Source: Microbacterium allomyrinae
Lineage (GTDB): Bacteria; Actinomycetota; Actinomycetes; Actinomycetales; Microbacteriaceae
DNA: 64,000 bases
Direction: 5' to 3'
NCBI RefSeq assembly: GCF_020682705.1
Contig: NZ_JAGTTN010000005.1
Coordinates: forward strand, 62,001-126,000
The notes under the pieces were generated by a model that saw only the letters and a list, made by a program, of their open reading frames with translations, was not told the DNA's origin and ran no database searches. Position 1 is the stretch's first letter. Each line of letters starts with the position of its first letter. Shown one piece after another: positions 8,144 to 17,245 of the stretch. The translations under genes were made by a program, and so were the position numbers.

Positions 8144-9159
8144 GGGGCCGGCTCCTCGGGACGTGCGGCGCCGGCCGACCTGGCCGAGTCAGCCGAACCG
8201 GATGCTGCGGCATCCGCTGCCCGCAGCGCATGGCGCGACGCGTCTGCCTTGGGTGAGCCCGTTCGCCTCTTCGTATGCCGTGCCCACAGGGCGGCGACGA
8301 CGAGGCCGGCGATGATGTCCCAGATTCCCCACCAGCCGGCGACGATCGCCATGCCGCCGAGCCCGCCGAAGAAGGTGAAGACGAGCCCGAGCCCGAGGCC
8401 GGCGTTTCGGATGCCGACCTCGAACGTCATCGCCTTGCGCTCGCGCGTGCCCAGTCCTCCGACCACCGCTGTGCTGTAGCCGATCGCGAGGGCGACGGCG
8501 TCGTGGATCGTGACGACGAGCACGATGATGCCGAGGAACGCCACGAAGTACTCCCAGTTGCCGGCGAGTGCGGCGACGATGAACCCGACGAGCGCGAGCA
8601 GCGAGAACCACTTGACGAACGGCTGAACCCTGCCGGCGACGACGGGGAAGCGATTGCGGAGGAGCAGTCCGGCGGCGAACGGAAGCCCGATGATGAGGAG
8701 GATGTCGATCAGCATCGCCCACGGATTGAGTTCGACTGTCTCCAGCAGCGTGCGAGCGGTCGGGTGCAGCGACCCCCAGAACGCGATCGAGAGGGGCAGT
8801 ACGAAGATGTAGATCACGTTCGACACCGCGGTCATCGACACGGACAGGGCGACGTTTCCACCGGAGCGGTGGGTGAGCACCTGCGAGATGTTCCCGGGTG
8901 GGCAGCAGGCGACGAGGATCATGCCGAGAGCCATCGAGGGCGTCACGGGCAGGATCAGAGTGAGTGCGAAGGTCACTGCGGGCAGGACGATCAGCTGCGC
9001 CAGGATCGCGATCACGAAGGGCTTGGGCTTTCGCGCCACGACCTTGAAGTCGTCCACAGTGGTGTCCAGGGCGATCCCGAACATGATGAGTCCGAGGACG
9101 ACGTTCAACAGTACGAGCGTGCCGGGGTTGAAGTTGAGTGCGATGTCGTCGGGGTTCAT
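8140..9159 (-). CDS. Bile acid:sodium symporter family transporter
   Basis: A 339-aa membrane protein with nine to ten predicted helices and the SBF/BASS family features: ACCPPGNISQVLTHRSGGN in the first half and the crossing-region motif FEVGIRNAGLGLGL in the second. The start is the ATG whose A overlaps the stop of the upstream monooxygenase gene (ATGA); a much longer open frame upstream is a shadow of that gene. The C-terminal 45 residues are a low-complexity Ala/Ser/Arg tail absent from most members. Likely a Na+-coupled importer or exporter of an organic anion; bile acid itself is not implied. Confidence 0.9.
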   Translation of the reverse strand: MNPDDIALNFNPGTLVLLNVVLGLIMFGIALDTTVDDFKVVARKPKPFVIAILAQLIVLPAVTFALTLILPVTPSMALGMILVACCPPGNISQVLTHRSGGNVALSVSMTAVSNVIYIFVLPLSIAFWGSLHPTARTLLETVELNPWAMLIDILLIIGLPFAAGLLLRNRFPVVAGRVQPFVKWFSLLALVGFIVAALAGNWEYFVAFLGIIVLVVTIHDAVALAIGYSTAVVGGLGTRERKAMTFEVGIRNAGLGLGLVFTFFGGLGGMAIVAGWWGIWDIIAGLVVAALWARHTKRRTGSPKADASRHALRAADAAASGSADSARSAGAARPEEPAP

Positions 9160-10526
9160 GCGCGCGCTCGCTTCGTGCCGGGTTTCTGTCTTCTGACTCC
9201 GCCGAAGGCGCGGCGCGGCGCGGCGGAGTCGTCGGCGCGCAGTCCCGCGGTCGCGTCGCGGACAGCGCGGCGATAGGCGTCCTTGTTGACGTAATACGAC
9301 ATGCGCTCCAGTCCCAGATAGCGGTAGCCGCCGGTCAGATCGGGCCATGGCTCGGTGGTCGCCTTCGCGCGGAACGCGGCGGCGCGGTCGGGGTGGTGCT
9401 CGAGCGCTGCGAGGTACTCGGCGATCAGTTCCGCCTGCTCGTAGCGGCCCTGCCAGCCGATGCCGGAGGCCTCGATCATGCCCGTGACGTAGAGCCCGCG
9501 GAAGGACGGCGGAAAGGCGTTGAGATAGAGCGTGGGCGACCAGCCGGTCCAGTTGAGCTCGCTCCGGTCGACGAACGGGTAGTCCAGCGAGTAGCCGGTG
9601 GCCAGCAGCACGGTGTCGTATTCGCCGCTCGAGCCGTCGCGGAAGTGCACGGTGCGCCCGTCGAACCTGTCGATATCGGCACGGATGCCCAGGTCGCCCT
9701 GGCCGAGATGGTTGAGGATCAGGGTGTTGACGATCGGGTGCGACTCGTAGAGCTTGTAGTCGGGCCGCGGGAATCCGAAGCGCACCGGGTCGCCGGTGAA
9801 CGCCTGAAGCACGCGCTTGTCGACGAACTGCTTGATCGGCGCGGGGAGCGGCCTGCCCTGGTTGAGCGTGTCGGAGGGTCGGCCGAACAGGTAGCGGGGA
9901 ACGAAGTAGTACCCGCGTCGAACGCTCATGTCGACGGATGCCGCGTGATGCACTGCGTCGACCGCGATGTCGCAGCCGGAGTTGCCGGCGCCGACGATCA
10001 GCACGCGCTTGCCGGTGAGCTGCGTGGCCGTCTTGTAGGCGCTGGTGTGGAGGAGTTCGCCCGTGAACTCGCCGCGGAATGCCGGGATGTGGGGCTCGGC
10101 GAGGGTGCCGTTCGCGAGGATCACCCCGTCGTAGCGCTCTTCGAGGGCGCCGTCCGGTCCTTCGGCCCGCAGCATCCACTCGCCGGCTTCGACCCGCGCC
10201 ACCGAGGTGACCCGCGTGCCGAAGCGGAAGTGCGTGGTGAGGCCGAAGTGGTCGGCGTAGTCCCGGAAGTAGCGGAGCAGGGTGCGGTGGCTGGGGTAGT
10301 CGGCCCTGGAATCCATCGGGAACTCGCGGAACTCCGTCGTCGTCCGCGACGAGATGAGGTGCGCGGACTCGTACATGCTCGAGCGCGGGTTCTCGATGTC
10401 CCAGAGTCCGCCGACGCCTGCGGATGCCTCGTAGCCGTCGAAGGCGATGCCCGCCTTCTGCAGCGCCCGCGCGGCTGCCAGCCCCGAGGGTCCGGCGCCG
10501 ATGATGGCGTAACGGTGCTCGCTCAT
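9156..10526 (-). CDS. Flavin-containing monooxygenase-like FAD/NAD(P)-dependent oxidoreductase
   Basis: A 456-aa protein with FAD-binding GAGPSGLAAA near residues 10-20, the FMO-type signature FRGEFTGELLHTSAYK at about 145-160, the NADPH-binding GAGNSGCDIA and a C-terminal LLATGYSLDYP. These are the elements of class B flavoprotein monooxygenases (FMO and Baeyer-Villiger types). The start MSEHRYAII was chosen over an upstream alternative because GGAG lies four to five bases before it. A possible -10 TAGGGT is at 10576-10581. It is first in an overlapping operon with a BASS carrier and an SDR, suggesting uptake and oxidation of one compound. Confidence 0.88.
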   Translation of the reverse strand: MSEHRYAIIGAGPSGLAAARALQKAGIAFDGYEASAGVGGLWDIENPRSSMYESAHLISSRTTTEFREFPMDSRADYPSHRTLLRYFRDYADHFGLTTHFRFGTRVTSVARVEAGEWMLRAEGPDGALEERYDGVILANGTLAEPHIPAFRGEFTGELLHTSAYKTATQLTGKRVLIVGAGNSGCDIAVDAVHHAASVDMSVRRGYYFVPRYLFGRPSDTLNQGRPLPAPIKQFVDKRVLQAFTGDPVRFGFPRPDYKLYESHPIVNTLILNHLGQGDLGIRADIDRFDGRTVHFRDGSSGEYDTVLLATGYSLDYPFVDRSELNWTGWSPTLYLNAFPPSFRGLYVTGMIEASGIGWQGRYEQAELIAEYLAALEHHPDRAAAFRAKATTEPWPDLTGGYRYLGLERMSYYVNKDAYRRAVRDATAGLRADDSAAPRRAFGGVRRQKPGTKRARA

Positions 10527-10648
10527 AGGTCTCCACGTCGTCGTGCCGGCCGCGAGGCCGGTCTCAGCGTCACAAACCCTAAGCGTTGGCATGCACTCGC
10601 CGAAATCCTTCGCGCGAGATCTGTGGAATCTCGAGATGTGACGAAATC

Positions 10649-10672
10649 CGGATGCCGCGCCCGCGGCATCCG
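10649..10672. terminator. Hairpin between the monooxygenase operon and the hydrolase gene
   Basis: CGGATGCCGC and GCGGCATCCG pair perfectly around a GCCC loop, about 45 bp past the stop of the leftward hydrolase gene. There is no T tract, so termination would be intrinsic only weakly or Rho-assisted. Confidence 0.45.
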
Positions 10673-10717
10673 AGGCCGCCCGGGAATCCGAGCGTGGCGA
10701 TCAGGCGGAGCTCGGTC

Positions 10718-11497
10718 TCAGCCGATCCGAGCCGCGAAGGCACCGATCAGTTCCGTCAGCGTCTCACCCATCTGCTCGTCGGAGATCGTCGGGATGCCGT
10801 CGCCGTCCTGCGCTCCGTAGTCCCCGAACGACGAGTGGGCCGCACCGTCGATGACGTCCATCTCGGCGTCCTCGGGCAGCATCGGCCGCGCGTCGGCGAT
10901 CTTCTCGGCTGTCGACAGCCCGTCCTCGGTGCCGGCGATGCTGATCACGGGCAGGCCGGACTCGGAGAGGTCGCTCGCGCAGTAGCTGGCGAACAGCGCG
11001 AGGGCATCGGCATCCGCCGCCAGTTGACAGGCTCGCACGCCACCGAGCGAATGGCCGCCGACGATCCAGGTGTCGATGCCGGGCGACAGATCGGTGAACG
11101 CCGACAGCGGTCGCAGATCGAAGAACGCCAGGTTCAGCCACGGCTTCGTGATGACGACCGTGACACCGGCCTCGACCGCGCCCGACAGCTTGCTCGCATA
11201 GGCCCACGGATCGACCTTCGCCCCCGGGATGTAGACGAGGCCGATATCGGATCCGCCGTTCGCGGGCTCGAGCACGATGCCGGCCGACGTGTCGGTGATC
11301 GCGATCGCGGAATTCTCACGGACGTCGGCGAGGGGCCCCGGCTCGGCCTGATACACCCCGACCTGGCTCCAGATCACGACGCCGACGACCACGAGCACGA
11401 TCACTGCACCGATGGAGCCGAGGATCCACCACACGATGCGGCGGCCACGCCGGCGCGGCTGCGGTGTCACGGGTTCGGCGGCTTCGGCTTCACTCAC
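10718..11497 (-). CDS. Membrane-anchored alpha/beta hydrolase
   Basis: A 259-aa protein with a short basic N-terminus, one membrane helix at about residues 22-45 and then an extracytoplasmic alpha/beta-hydrolase domain. The nucleophile elbow GGHSLGG is at about 148-154; an acidic residue in GTEDG and the His in DGAAHSSFGD are the likely other triad members. GTG start, supported by the TACGCT hexamer six bases before it. The open frame that continues upstream is a shadow of mtlD. Substrate unknown. Despite following mtlD it probably has its own promoter. Confidence 0.85.
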   Translation of the reverse strand: MSEAEAAEPVTPQPRRRGRRIVWWILGSIGAVIVLVVVGVVIWSQVGVYQAEPGPLADVRENSAIAITDTSAGIVLEPANGGSDIGLVYIPGAKVDPWAYASKLSGAVEAGVTVVITKPWLNLAFFDLRPLSAFTDLSPGIDTWIVGGHSLGGVRACQLAADADALALFASYCASDLSESGLPVISIAGTEDGLSTAEKIADARPMLPEDAEMDVIDGAAHSSFGDYGAQDGDGIPTISDEQMGETLTELIGAFAARIG

Positions 11498-11503
11498 ACC
11501 GCG

Positions 11504-11509
11504 AGCGTA
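11504..11509 (-). promoter_or_regulatory. Leaderless-type -10 element, hydrolase gene
   Basis: TACGCT ends six bases before the GTG start codon and no ribosome-binding site is present. Confidence 0.6.
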
Positions 11510-11535
11510 GCGGCGCGGCCGCGTGCGGCGGGAAT

Positions 11536-12699
11536 CTACTCTCCTGCTGGTCCGAGCTCGGCCTGTCGTGCCGCGACGACCGCTTCGACACGGGCGAAGA
11601 GCGGATGCCCCGGCTCGAGACCCGTGACGGCGGCGGTGAACGAGGCGGCATCCTGCTCGTGGAGCATCCGCTGCAGGTCTACCGACTGCGCGTCTTCGGC
11701 GTCGTCGAACTCGAGCGCTGCCCCCATCGCTGCGATGAGGGCGTCGACGGAGAGCCCGCGCTCGGCCGCTTCGGCGGCGGGGCCGACGAAGCGCTCGTGC
11801 CGAGAGAGCTTGCGCAGCGGCTGGCGTCCCACGCGCCAGACGGTATCGGGGAGCTCGGCGTTGCGGAACCGGCCGAGGATCGTCGCCCGGTACAACGCGA
11901 GCTCGGCCGGGTCGAGACCGTGCTTGGCCTCGAGCAGCGCGGAGGTCTCCTCCAGCGCCGCGGTGACACGGGCGGCGAGGTCGTCGTCGGCGAGGGCTTC
12001 CGAGATCGTCTCGACACCCGCTCGGGCACCGAGGTACGCGGTCGCGGCATGACCGGTGTTCACCGTGAACAGCTTGCGCTCGATGTAGGGGGCGAGGTCG
12101 TCCACGAAATGGGCGCCCGGGATGTTCGGCGGATCGTCGCCGAACGGCGGGCGTTCGATCGCCCACTCGAAGAACGGCTCCACGGTGACGTCCACGCCTG
12201 CGCCTTCGGGCTGGGCCGGCACGATGCGGTCGACGGCGGTGTTGGCGAACACGGCGCGCGAGGCAAGCGCATCCCACGCGTCGCCCGCGAGAGCGACGAT
12301 CTCGTCGTGCAGCAGACCGGTCGCGCCGATCGCGTTCTCGCACGCCATGATCTGGAGCGGCGGTGCGGCGGGGTCGCGCAGCGCCAGGCCCGCGAGGATG
12401 TGCGGGGCGACGAATCTGAGGATCGTCGGGCCGACCGCCGTGGTCACGACGTTGGCGATCGCGACCTCGTCCACGACGAGGTCGGGGTGCTCGGCGCTGT
12501 TGATCGCGCGGAATCCGGTGACGACCGTGTCGCGTCCGCCCGCGCCCACCTCGTGCACGGTGTACGAGTCGACCGCGTTGATCGCATCGACCAGGGCGGC
12601 CGCGACATCCGAGAAGACCAGCTCGTAGCCGCCCTCGTGCAGCAGCAGCCCCACGAAGCCGCGGCCGATGTTCCCGGCCCCGAAGTGGACGGCTCTCAT
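11536..12699 (-). CDS. mtlD: Mannitol-1-phosphate 5-dehydrogenase
   Basis: A 387-aa protein, the usual size of MtlD. It oxidises mannitol-1-phosphate to fructose-6-phosphate with NAD+. N-terminal [11 protein letters not shown] is the nucleotide-binding loop (residues 5-15); CENAIGAT and the catalytic-region block [16 protein letters not shown] (about 210-226) are typical of the polyol-specific long-chain dehydrogenases. The ATG shares one base with the stop of mtlF (TGATG). It is the last PTS gene of the leftward operon. Cytosolic. Confidence 0.96.
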   Translation of the reverse strand: MRAVHFGAGNIGRGFVGLLLHEGGYELVFSDVAAALVDAINAVDSYTVHEVGAGGRDTVVTGFRAINSAEHPDLVVDEVAIANVVTTAVGPTILRFVAPHILAGLALRDPAAPPLQIMACENAIGATGLLHDEIVALAGDAWDALASRAVFANTAVDRIVPAQPEGAGVDVTVEPFFEWAIERPPFGDDPPNIPGAHFVDDLAPYIERKLFTVNTGHAATAYLGARAGVETISEALADDDLAARVTAALEETSALLEAKHGLDPAELALYRATILGRFRNAELPDTVWRVGRQPLRKLSRHERFVGPAAEAAERGLSVDALIAAMGAALEFDDAEDAQSVDLQRMLHEQDAASFTAAVTGLEPGHPLFARVEAVVAARQAELGPAGE

Positions 12700-13136
12700 C
12701 ACACGCCCGCCGCCGACACCAGGGCGAACAGCTCTTCGGGCGTCTGCACGCCCTTGAGCGTGGCGACCTCGTCCTCCTCCGAGAACAGGATCGCGATCTG
12801 CGAAAGGATCTCGAGGTGCTCGTCGCCCTTGCCCGCGATGCCGATGACGAAGGTCACGGGCTCGCCGCCCCAATCGACGCCGCCGTCGTAGCGCACGACG
12901 GACAGGCCGGACGCCAGGATCGTGCTCTTGGTCTCGTTGGTGCCGTGCGGGATGGCGAGTTCGTTGCCCATATAGGTCGAGACGGTCTCCTCGCGCTGCT
13001 GCATCGCGTCGAAGTACGCGCTGGTGACGGCGCCGACCGCCTCGAGGATGTCGGCGGCCTCTTTCATCGCCTCTTCGCGTGTGGCGCTGCCGGAGTGGAT
13101 TCGTACCTGGCCGATGCTCAGAACGTCGCGTGCCAT
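12699..13136 (-). CDS. mtlF: Mannitol PTS EIIA component
   Basis: A 145-aa single-domain EIIA of the mannitol/fructose (PTS_EIIA_2) family. The phosphorylated His lies in AIPHGTNE near residue 66. It passes phosphate from HPr to the IIB domain of MtlA, from which it is separate here. The long frame upstream of its ATG runs through the MtlA gene in another frame and is not real. A hairpin in the 98-bp gap after mtlA may set its level relative to mtlA. It is translationally coupled to mtlD. Confidence 0.95.
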   Translation of the reverse strand: MARDVLSIGQVRIHSGSATREEAMKEAADILEAVGAVTSAYFDAMQQREETVSTYMGNELAIPHGTNETKSTILASGLSVVRYDGGVDWGGEPVTFVIGIAGKGDEHLEILSQIAILFSEEDEVATLKGVQTPEELFALVSAAGV

Positions 13137-13190
13137 TTCTTCGCCTTTCAGAACGGGCGGATGCCGCGGCACCCGGTTGGTCGAGGGCGA

Positions 13191-13222
13191 TGGGGTCGGG
13201 GGCCTCGCGCCGCCCGACCCCA
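13191..13222 (-). promoter_or_regulatory. Intercistronic hairpin between mtlA and mtlF
   Basis: TGGGGTCGGG and CCCGACCCCA form a perfect 10-bp stem with a 12-base loop, starting 12 bp after the mtlA stop. There is no T tract. It may protect the mtlA message end or attenuate read-through into mtlF and mtlD. Confidence 0.45.
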
Positions 13223-13234
13223 CCGCGGTCTCAG

Positions 13235-14791
13235 CTATGCACCATCCTGGTGCTGGTCGCGGACGAGTTCCACGACCTCGTCGTACCTCGGCGAGTTCAT
13301 GAAGTTGTCGACCGAGATGTGGACCGCGTTCGGCGTCTTCTGCCGGGCGCGGTCGGTGAGCTGGTTCTGCGTGATGACGAGGTCGGCCGAGGCGTCGAGG
13401 CTCGCGATCGCCTTGTTGACGACCGTGACGTCCTCGACGCCGGCCTTCTTGATCTTGTTGCGCAGCACGCTCGCACCCATGGCGGACGAACCCATGCCCG
13501 CGTCGCATGCGAACACGATGTTCTTGATCTCGCGTGTCGTCATCACGGCGGGCTCCACGCCGCCGTCCGCCCCGCTCGCCGCACCGCCGCGGAGGCCGCT
13601 GAGCGCGTCGGACGACTTGCCCTTCGCGGCCTCGGTCTGGGTGATGGCCGCGCCGAACGCGTCGTCGGTCGCCGCCATCGCCTCGAGGTCGCGCTTGCGC
13701 GACGCCCGCAGCATGACGGCCGCGATGAGGAATGTCACGGCCGCCGAGAGGATCACCGACAGGATGACGGCGAAGTATGCGCCCGCCGCCGTCTGTGCGA
13801 GGACAGCGATGATGCTGCCCGGGGCGGCGGGCGCTCGCAGAGCCCCGCCCAGGAGCATGTTGGTCGTGACACCCGTCATGCCGCCGCCGATCAGGGCGAC
13901 GATCAGGATCGGCTTCATGAGCGCATAGGGGAAGTACACCTCGTGGATGCCGCCCACGAACTGGATGAGCGCCGCACCCGGCGCCGACGCGCGCGCTGCG
14001 CCGAGACCGAAGAAGGTGAACGCGAGCAGCAGGCCGAGACCCGGGCCGGGGTTGGCCTCGAGCAGGAAGAGAATCGAGGAACCCTCTTCCGCCGACTGCT
14101 GGATGCCGAGCGGTGTCAGCACGCCGTGGTTGATGGCGTTGTTGAGGAAGAACACCTTCGCCGGCTCGATGAGGATGCTCGTGAGCGGCAGCAGGTTGGC
14201 CTCGACCAGCCAGTTGACCGCGTTACTGAGCGCCTGCATGAGGCCGTTGACGAGCCACGCGATCGGGTAGAACCCGACGATCGCCATGACGAAGCCCCAG
14301 ATACCCGCCGAGAACATGTTGACGAGCATCTCGAAGCCCGCCCTGATCTTGCCCTCCCACAGGCTGTCGAGCCACTTCATCGTGTACGCCGCGAGCGGAG
14401 CCATGATCATCGCGCCGATGAACATGTGCACCTGACCGAGCTGGTTGTCGGCGGGCAGGGTCGCGTTGACCTGGGCGATGAGCAGGTCCGACCCGGCGAT
14501 CGCACCCATCGTCGCGATCGACGCGACGACACCGCCACGGATGCCGTAGACGATGCTGCCGCCCGTGTAGGCGATCAGGAGCGGGAGCAGATAGTGGATG
14601 AACGGACCGACGATCGTTTCCAGGTCCGCGTTGGGTGTGAATCCCTTCGCGATGAAGAACGCGGTGAAGATGCCCCACGCGATCAGCGCGGGGATGTTCG
14701 GCATGATCATGCCGGAGAGGTACGTGCCGAAGCGCTGGACTCCGATCCGTGCCTTGCTGGTGCCCGATGCGGGCACTGACGCCGTTGTCAT
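13235..14791 (-). CDS. mtlA: Mannitol PTS EIICB permease
   Basis: A 518-aa protein. The IIC membrane domain (about residues 15-345) binds and moves mannitol; it begins GTYLSGMIMPNIPALIAWG and contains NHGVLTPLG. After a linker comes a IIB domain (about 420-510) with the phosphorylated Cys in FACDAGMGSS. No IIA domain is fused; mtlF supplies it. GGGAG lies about ten bases before the ATG. It converts periplasmic-side mannitol to cytosolic mannitol-1-phosphate for MtlD. Second-to-last block of an operon that starts with an orphan IIB, HPr and EI. Confidence 0.96.
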   Translation of the reverse strand: MTTASVPASGTSKARIGVQRFGTYLSGMIMPNIPALIAWGIFTAFFIAKGFTPNADLETIVGPFIHYLLPLLIAYTGGSIVYGIRGGVVASIATMGAIAGSDLLIAQVNATLPADNQLGQVHMFIGAMIMAPLAAYTMKWLDSLWEGKIRAGFEMLVNMFSAGIWGFVMAIVGFYPIAWLVNGLMQALSNAVNWLVEANLLPLTSILIEPAKVFFLNNAINHGVLTPLGIQQSAEEGSSILFLLEANPGPGLGLLLAFTFFGLGAARASAPGAALIQFVGGIHEVYFPYALMKPILIVALIGGGMTGVTTNMLLGGALRAPAAPGSIIAVLAQTAAGAYFAVILSVILSAAVTFLIAAVMLRASRKRDLEAMAATDDAFGAAITQTEAAKGKSSDALSGLRGGAASGADGGVEPAVMTTREIKNIVFACDAGMGSSAMGASVLRNKIKKAGVEDVTVVNKAIASLDASADLVITQNQLTDRARQKTPNAVHISVDNFMNSPRYDEVVELVRDQHQDGA

Positions 14792-14855
14792 TGCTGTGTC
14801 TCCCTTGTTCTCGACTTCGGTTTTCTTGGTCGGTGATCGTGCGCCCGCGCGCGAT

Positions 14856-16517
14856 TCAGCGGTTCGCCGCCTGCTGGGCTGCGAACCGGGCGGATGCCGC
14901 GCCGTCTGCGGCCAGGGCCGCGTCGGCGATCGCTCGTGCCTGATCGATCGTGTGTTCGAGCAGGGTCGCCCGCACATCGGCGATCGCGGTCGGAGCCATC
15001 GACAGGCTCGTCGCCCCGAGGCCCACGAGCACGACGGCCAGCAGCGGGTCGGCGGCGGCCTCGCCGCAGATGCCGACGGGCTTGCCATTGATGCGACCGG
15101 CCTCGCCCACCTCTCGGATGAGACGGAGCACCGCCGGATGCCACGGGTCCTGGAACGTCGCGACCGAGCCGAGCAGCCGGTCGGCGGCCAGCGTGTACTG
15201 CGTCAGGTCGTTGGTTCCGATCGACGCGAAGTCCGCATCCGCGAGGATGCGGTCGGCCAACAGCGCCGACGAGGGCACCTCGACCATGACTCCGGCGGTC
15301 TTGATCCCGTAGTCCCGCGCGATGTCGACGAAGTACCTCGACTCCTCGACGGTCGCGACCATCGGGGCCATGACCCACAGATCGGCTTCGGTGGCGGCAT
15401 CCGCCTCGGCCAGGGCCGTGAGCTGCTCGCGCAGGATGTCCTCGCTCGCGCGCAGTGCGCGAATGCCGCGCAGACCCAGCGCGGGGTTCTCCTCGTGCGC
15501 GTCGTTGAGGAACGCCAGCGGCTTGTCGGCGCCCGCGTCGAGGACGCGCACGACGACCTTCTTGCCGGGGAATGCAGACAGGAGCTTCGTGTACGACTCG
15601 CGCTGCTGCTCGATCGTCGGCGCCTGGCTCGAGCTCAGGAACAGGAACTCCGTGCGGAACAGCCCCACGCCCTCGGCGCCGAGGGCGACCGCTTCGGCCG
15701 CGCCCTCGGGGTTGCCGAGGTTCGCCAGCAGCGGCACGGGAGTGCCGTCGGCGAGAGCTCCGTCGGTGATGGGAGCCGAGGCCGCGGCCGCACGATCGGC
15801 GGCGCGGTTCTGTGCCCGATCGAGTTCCTCCGTCGTCGGTTCGGTCGTCACGACGCCCGCCGCGGCATCCACGATCACCATCTCGCCCTCGCGCAGACCC
15901 GTCGCCCCCGTCGCCCCGACGATCGCGACGATCGACTTCTCGCGGGCGAGGATCGCCGTGTGCGAGGTGGGGCCGCCGTCGGTGGTGATCAGCGCGAGCA
16001 CCTTGTCGAGATCGAGCAGTGCCGTGTCGGCCGGTGCGAGGTCCTTCGCGACGAGCACGAACGGATACCCGGGATCGGGGACGCCGGGAGCGGCAACCCC
16101 GCGCAGCCTCGCGATGACGCGCTGTGCGACATCGTCGAGGTCGGCGGCGCGCTCGCCGAGGTAGCCGCCCATCGCGCTCAGCTGGTTGCGGAACGATGCG
16201 AACGCATCGAACACCGCCCATTCGCCGGTCTTTCCCTGAGCGAGACGCGTGTTCACCTCGTCGGCCAGCGTCGGGTCCTCGGCCATCATCGCCTGGGCCT
16301 CCAGCACCTCCTGTGCCGCACCGCCGGCCGCAGCGCCGCGCTCCTCGAGCTCGCGGGCGACGGCGGTGACGGCATCCGTCACGCGCGCGGTCTCTTCGCC
16401 GGCCGTCAGCGCACTCGGCGCATCGCTCGGCGCCGGCGCGGGCTCCGCCATGCGCGCCACCGGACCCTGAGCCACGCCCAGGCCGATGCCCACTCCTCGC
16501 AACTCGGTCATCGTCAT
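14856..16517 (-). CDS. ptsI: Phosphoenolpyruvate-protein phosphotransferase (EI)
   Basis: A 553-aa EI, slightly shorter than the roughly 570 residues common elsewhere. It starts the PTS by taking phosphate from PEP. The phosphorylated His is in GGPTSHTAILAR at about residue 182; the PEP-binding region has LFRTEFLF and the catalytic-Cys stretch near GICGEAA. It lies between ptsH and mtlA with small gaps, so the general PTS proteins are made with mannitol genes. The two near-adjacent ATG codons (MTM) leave the start uncertain by two residues. Confidence 0.96.
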   Translation of the reverse strand: MTMTELRGVGIGLGVAQGPVARMAEPAPAPSDAPSALTAGEETARVTDAVTAVARELEERGAAAGGAAQEVLEAQAMMAEDPTLADEVNTRLAQGKTGEWAVFDAFASFRNQLSAMGGYLGERAADLDDVAQRVIARLRGVAAPGVPDPGYPFVLVAKDLAPADTALLDLDKVLALITTDGGPTSHTAILAREKSIVAIVGATGATGLREGEMVIVDAAAGVVTTEPTTEELDRAQNRAADRAAAASAPITDGALADGTPVPLLANLGNPEGAAEAVALGAEGVGLFRTEFLFLSSSQAPTIEQQRESYTKLLSAFPGKKVVVRVLDAGADKPLAFLNDAHEENPALGLRGIRALRASEDILREQLTALAEADAATEADLWVMAPMVATVEESRYFVDIARDYGIKTAGVMVEVPSSALLADRILADADFASIGTNDLTQYTLAADRLLGSVATFQDPWHPAVLRLIREVGEAGRINGKPVGICGEAAADPLLAVVLVGLGATSLSMAPTAIADVRATLLEHTIDQARAIADAALAADGAASARFAAQQAANR

Positions 16518-16550
16518 CGCTTTCCTCGTCCGTTCACTGTGCTCGTCGAT

Positions 16551-16826
16551 TCACTGGGCGTCGTGGTCGGTCGTGAGCAGCTCGGCAAGCGTGTCGAGCG
16601 CCGCTTCGGCACCGTCGCCGTCAGCCGTGAGCGTCACGTAGTCGCCGTATTCGACGCCGAGCGCGATCACGCCGAGGATGCTCGCCGCGTTCACCGGGCT
16701 CCCGGAGTCCTTCGCAACCGTGATCGGAATCCCGGCCTCCTTCGCCGCCTGCGCGAACAGCTTGGCGGGTCGGGCGTGCAGGCCATGGGTGGATCCGATC
16801 CGGACCGTGCGGGAGATAGCGGGCAT
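16551..16826 (-). CDS. ptsH: Phosphocarrier protein HPr
   Basis: A 91-aa HPr. The active-site His is in HGLHARPAKLF at residue 18, and the regulatory-site region is PVNAASILGVIALGV, where a Ser lies at the usual position 46-48. It carries phosphate from EI to EIIA proteins. A very long upstream frame is a shadow. It lies between the orphan IIB gene and ptsI. Whether an HPr kinase exists cannot be seen here; most actinobacteria lack one. Confidence 0.95.
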   Translation of the reverse strand: MPAISRTVRIGSTHGLHARPAKLFAQAAKEAGIPITVAKDSGSPVNAASILGVIALGVEYGDYVTLTADGDGAEAALDTLAELLTTDHDAQ

Positions 16827-16891
16827 GTCTTGACCTCTCTGTCGTGCGTCTGTTCTGTCGGTGTCTGCTCGTGTGGTTCGTGGGGTGGGCC

Positions 16892-17245
16892 TCAGTCGGG
16901 CGGCTCGGCCGCGGCGCCCGCGGTCGGAGGCGGCCCCCCGGAGCCTCCGACTGCGGCGCGGATCAATGCGAGCGTGCGCGTGCCGTCTCGATCCGTGAAG
17001 ATGTCTGACGGCAGCAGCACGACGGTCGTTCCTCGTGAAGCCGCGTCCTGCTCGATGCGCTCCAGCGCATGAGCGAGATGCGGGCCCACCAGGACGACGT
17101 CCGCCGCATCGAGATCGATGGGAAGCGACCTCTCGGTGCCGGCGAAGGCGGTGTAGGCGAGACCCTGCTCGTGTGCCGCATGGCGCACGCGCTGTGCAAC
17201 GAAGGTGCTCGACGCACCCGCTCCGCAGACGACCAGGATCCTCAT
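16892..17245 (-). CDS. PTS IIB-like protein (lactose/cellobiose type), orphan
   Basis: A 117-aa protein starting MRILVVCGAGASS, where the Cys at residue 7 matches the phospho-Cys of small cytosolic IIB domains. The fold pattern continues with VVLVGPHLAH and a C-terminal Gly/Pro/Ala tail. AAGGAGG seven to eight bases before the ATG is the strongest ribosome-binding site in the window. It is the first gene of the mtl-pts operon, divergent from the regulator. MtlA already has its own IIB and no other IIC is nearby, so the partner is unknown. It may serve a IIC elsewhere or act on the PRD regulator. Confidence 0.8.
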   Translation of the reverse strand: MRILVVCGAGASSTFVAQRVRHAAHEQGLAYTAFAGTERSLPIDLDAADVVLVGPHLAHALERIEQDAASRGTTVVLLPSDIFTDRDGTRTLALIRAAVGGSGGPPPTAGAAAEPPD

